Positions 14,121 through 15,780 of a stretch of 15,780 nucleotides of DNA are shown here, one piece after another. Source of the DNA: Treponema sp. (GTDB lineage: Bacteria; Spirochaetota; Spirochaetia; Treponematales; Treponemataceae). The notes under the pieces are model-generated. The model was not told where the DNA came from. It searched no databases and saw only the letters and a program-made list of their open reading frames with translations. The DNA is taken from positions 1 to 15,780 of the forward strand of contig JAILNY010000067.1 of the NCBI GenBank assembly GCA_024691105.1, given 5' to 3'. The translations under genes and the position numbers were made by a program. Each line of letters opens with the position of its first letter. Position 1 is the stretch's first letter.

Positions 14121-14150
14121 GAAAGCCGAATTTAATAAAATTCAGCCTTC
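14121..14150 (-). terminator. Hairpin between mraY and ychF
   Basis: On minus-strand RNA a 12-bp stem forms (14150-14139 with 14132-14121, 6-nt loop) using two G-U wobbles that would be mismatches on the other strand. A weak U-rich run follows. It may be a partial terminator or a processing signal after mraY. Confidence 0.55.
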
Positions 14151-14159
14151 TAAAAAAAT

Positions 14160-15230
14160 CTATCTTATCTTTAAGAACAAACCAACCAAAGCAACTGTAA
14201 ACAAAAGCTGCATAATCAAAAACTTGATTACAACCTGAGTTGCTGACCAGCCACGCTTTTTTCTCATGTGATCATGAAGTGGAAAACGAATGTCCTTAAA
14301 AATACTGATCTTAAAGAATCTTAACAATGCAACCTTAACTAATCCCATTCCACCGTTTACAAGAATGATTGAAGAAATTGCAAAAATCAAAAAAGGATTT
14401 CCAGAAACCATTACACTTGCACCAAGGAAAAAACCAAGAGCACGGCTTCCGGCATCGCCCATCATTACTTTACTAGGATATGCATTATGCCACAAATATC
14501 CCATCAAAACTCCGGCCATAGCAAAAGAGATTGCACCCCAGTTTGCACCAGTTGCAAGATGAGGAACTAAAAGATAACCGGAAACTTCTTTGTGTCCAAG
14601 CACAAAATAAAAAATACAACCTAATGTAATTAAAGCAACAAGAATAAGCATACTTGAAAGCCCATCAACACCGTCAGTACAATTTGTTGTATTTATCGAA
14701 GTCCACAAAATAATTGTACTAACAATAATGTAAATCCATACAGGGATTTCAATTGTTTTTGTCAGGAATGGAAGCCAGAAATAAACTTTACCGTCTGCTG
14801 ATGCATTTGCTAAAAAGTAATACAAGCAGGCAGAAGCTGCAAGACAAATTACAAGATCCAATGCACCCTTAAGATATTCGCCCCAGCTTTTTACACTGCG
14901 GTCATCAAGATAACCTGTCAACATAGAAAGCCATGTCAAAGCAATAATACAAGCCTGCAATGGCGAAAGCGGAATACATAAAACGCAGATTACAACAAAA
15001 ATCGTTATAAAAACAATACCGGCACCAGTAGGCTTTCCTTTTGCATCTGCTGCATGCTCTGTAAATTCTCGACCTCTGTCATGAGGAAGTTTGTCATAAA
15101 ATTTTGGAACTAACTTTACAGAAAGAATAAATCCAAGATATAAAGCAATTACAATCAAAACTGTAAAAGACTGCAAAAGCCTGGCAGGGCCAAAATTATT
15201 TTGTAGCAGAGAACCCAGATAAAAAAGCAT
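14160..15230 (-). CDS. mraY: Phospho-N-acetylmuramoyl-pentapeptide transferase
   Basis: 356 residues from the ATG at 15230, which has GGAGG at good spacing; an in-frame TTG at 15242 lies upstream of that site and is less likely. About ten membrane helices are visible. Catalytic landmarks are KGKPTGAGIV (65-74), YLDDRSVK (Asp109-Asp110), NCTDGVDGLSS (183-193), GDAGSRALGFFLG (258-270) and FPLHDHMRKKRGW (316-328). MraY moves phospho-MurNAc-pentapeptide from UDP to undecaprenyl phosphate, making lipid I. Two sites differ from the common consensus: PTGAG for PTMGG, and HDH for the usual HHH triplet. Unlike most bacteria there is no mur neighbour here; it lies between the rRNA operon and ychF. Confidence 0.93.
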   Translation of the reverse strand: MLFYLGSLLQNNFGPARLLQSFTVLIVIALYLGFILSVKLVPKFYDKLPHDRGREFTEHAADAKGKPTGAGIVFITIFVVICVLCIPLSPLQACIIALTWLSMLTGYLDDRSVKSWGEYLKGALDLVICLAASACLYYFLANASADGKVYFWLPFLTKTIEIPVWIYIIVSTIILWTSINTTNCTDGVDGLSSMLILVALITLGCIFYFVLGHKEVSGYLLVPHLATGANWGAISFAMAGVLMGYLWHNAYPSKVMMGDAGSRALGFFLGASVMVSGNPFLIFAISSIILVNGGMGLVKVALLRFFKISIFKDIRFPLHDHMRKKRGWSATQVVIKFLIMQLLFTVALVGLFLKIR

Positions 15231-15285
15231 GAATGCCTCCAAACCAGTCTATTTATTACTATATAAATATATAACTTTTCCAAAA

Positions 15286-15294
15286 TAAAAAAAA
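15286..15294 (-). terminator. T-run after 5S rRNA, possible rRNA operon terminator
   Basis: The closing GCCTGG/CCAGGC helix of 5S is followed on the minus strand by a run of eight T, then ATTTT. The helix plus T-run may itself terminate the operon. An AT-rich stretch of about 50 bp follows before mraY and could carry its promoter, but I see no convincing hexamers. Confidence 0.4.
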
Positions 15295-15407
15295 GCCTGG
15301 CAGCTACCTACTTTCCCACAATTAAGCAGTATCATCGGCGTTAGAGAGCTTGACTTCCGTGTTCGGTATGGGAACGGGTATTTCCTCTCCACTATGGCCA
15401 CCAGGCA
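15294..15407 (-). rRNA. rrf: 5S ribosomal RNA
   Basis: About 114 bases. The minus strand begins GCCTGGTGGCCATAG and contains CCCGTTCCCATACCGAACAC, GGAAGTCAAGCTCT and the closing GCTGCCAGGC, all diagnostic of 5S. The two ends pair as the terminal helix. Exact ends are good to a base or two. It follows 23S after about 123 bp. Confidence 0.95.
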
Positions 15408-15530
15408 TTTATTACTTTGAGCTGTAAAAGAAGCACTCAGCCGGCTGTAACACCGGGGAATTACTTCCTCTTTTGTTAAAGGAAAACACAATGTATGTCG
15501 TGCAGAAACCTTAAACGAAAATGATAATAT
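15408..15530 (-). other. 23S-5S rRNA spacer
   Basis: About 123 bp with no tRNA and no credible gene. It should be removed during processing of the rRNA precursor. Short complementary segments are present, but I could not define a clean processing stem by eye. Confidence 0.7.

Positions 15531-15780
<250 letters not shown>

Noticed and set aside
15408..15530. tRNA in the rRNA spacer
   Set aside because: No cloverleaf, no TTCGA-type T-loop with matching acceptor ends.

Overview
The window reads as a host-associated, carbohydrate-fermenting spirochaete, most likely a Treponema of gut or rumen type. This is inferred from the AT-rich chromosome, the gene repertoire, the lax spirochaetal lipobox of one lipoprotein, and a cellobiose-phosphorylase-type enzyme; no database search was possible. 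The clearest core markers are rplM-rpsI-recX, ychF, mraY, sppA and the 3' end of an rRNA operon.

Layout. 1-1704 (-) is the N-terminal 568 codons of a GH94 disaccharide phosphorylase. 1893-4533 (+) is a three-gene run: a CYTH-domain protein, a DUF975 membrane protein and an SppA-type signal peptide peptidase, closed by a terminator shared with the convergent operon. 4607-6650 (-) is rplM-rpsI-recX plus a small HTH-receiver regulator, read from a strong promoter with a leader that can fold into two hairpins. 6788-7036 and 7379-7567 are two tandem-repeat arrays (95-bp and 76-bp units) flanking a 75-aa two-helix membrane protein gene. 7594-10403 (-) is a PAS-GGDEF-EAL cyclic-di-GMP enzyme followed by azlC and azlD. 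10489-11742 (+) is a secreted OmpA-C-type protein, convergent with an endonuclease/exonuclease/phosphatase-family lipoprotein (11779-12846, -). 12966-15230 (-) holds ychF and mraY, lying downstream of 5S and the 23S 3' end (15294-15780, -).

How the genes fit together. The window is mostly housekeeping (ribosome, recombination control, cell wall, membrane proteolysis) with envelope, signalling and transport genes between. The least explained parts are non-coding. The two repeat arrays share one hairpin (8-bp stem, 3-nt loop), and some differences between units are compensatory, which hints at selection on folding. Two or three genes without Shine-Dalgarno sequences have a -10 element only 5-7 nt before the start codon, so they look leaderless. 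Several proteins depart from family consensus: OmpA-C has Ala at the usual diaminopimelate-binding Asp, MraY has HDH for HHH, AzlC has a repeat-bearing tail, and the receiver regulator has its DNA-binding domain first.
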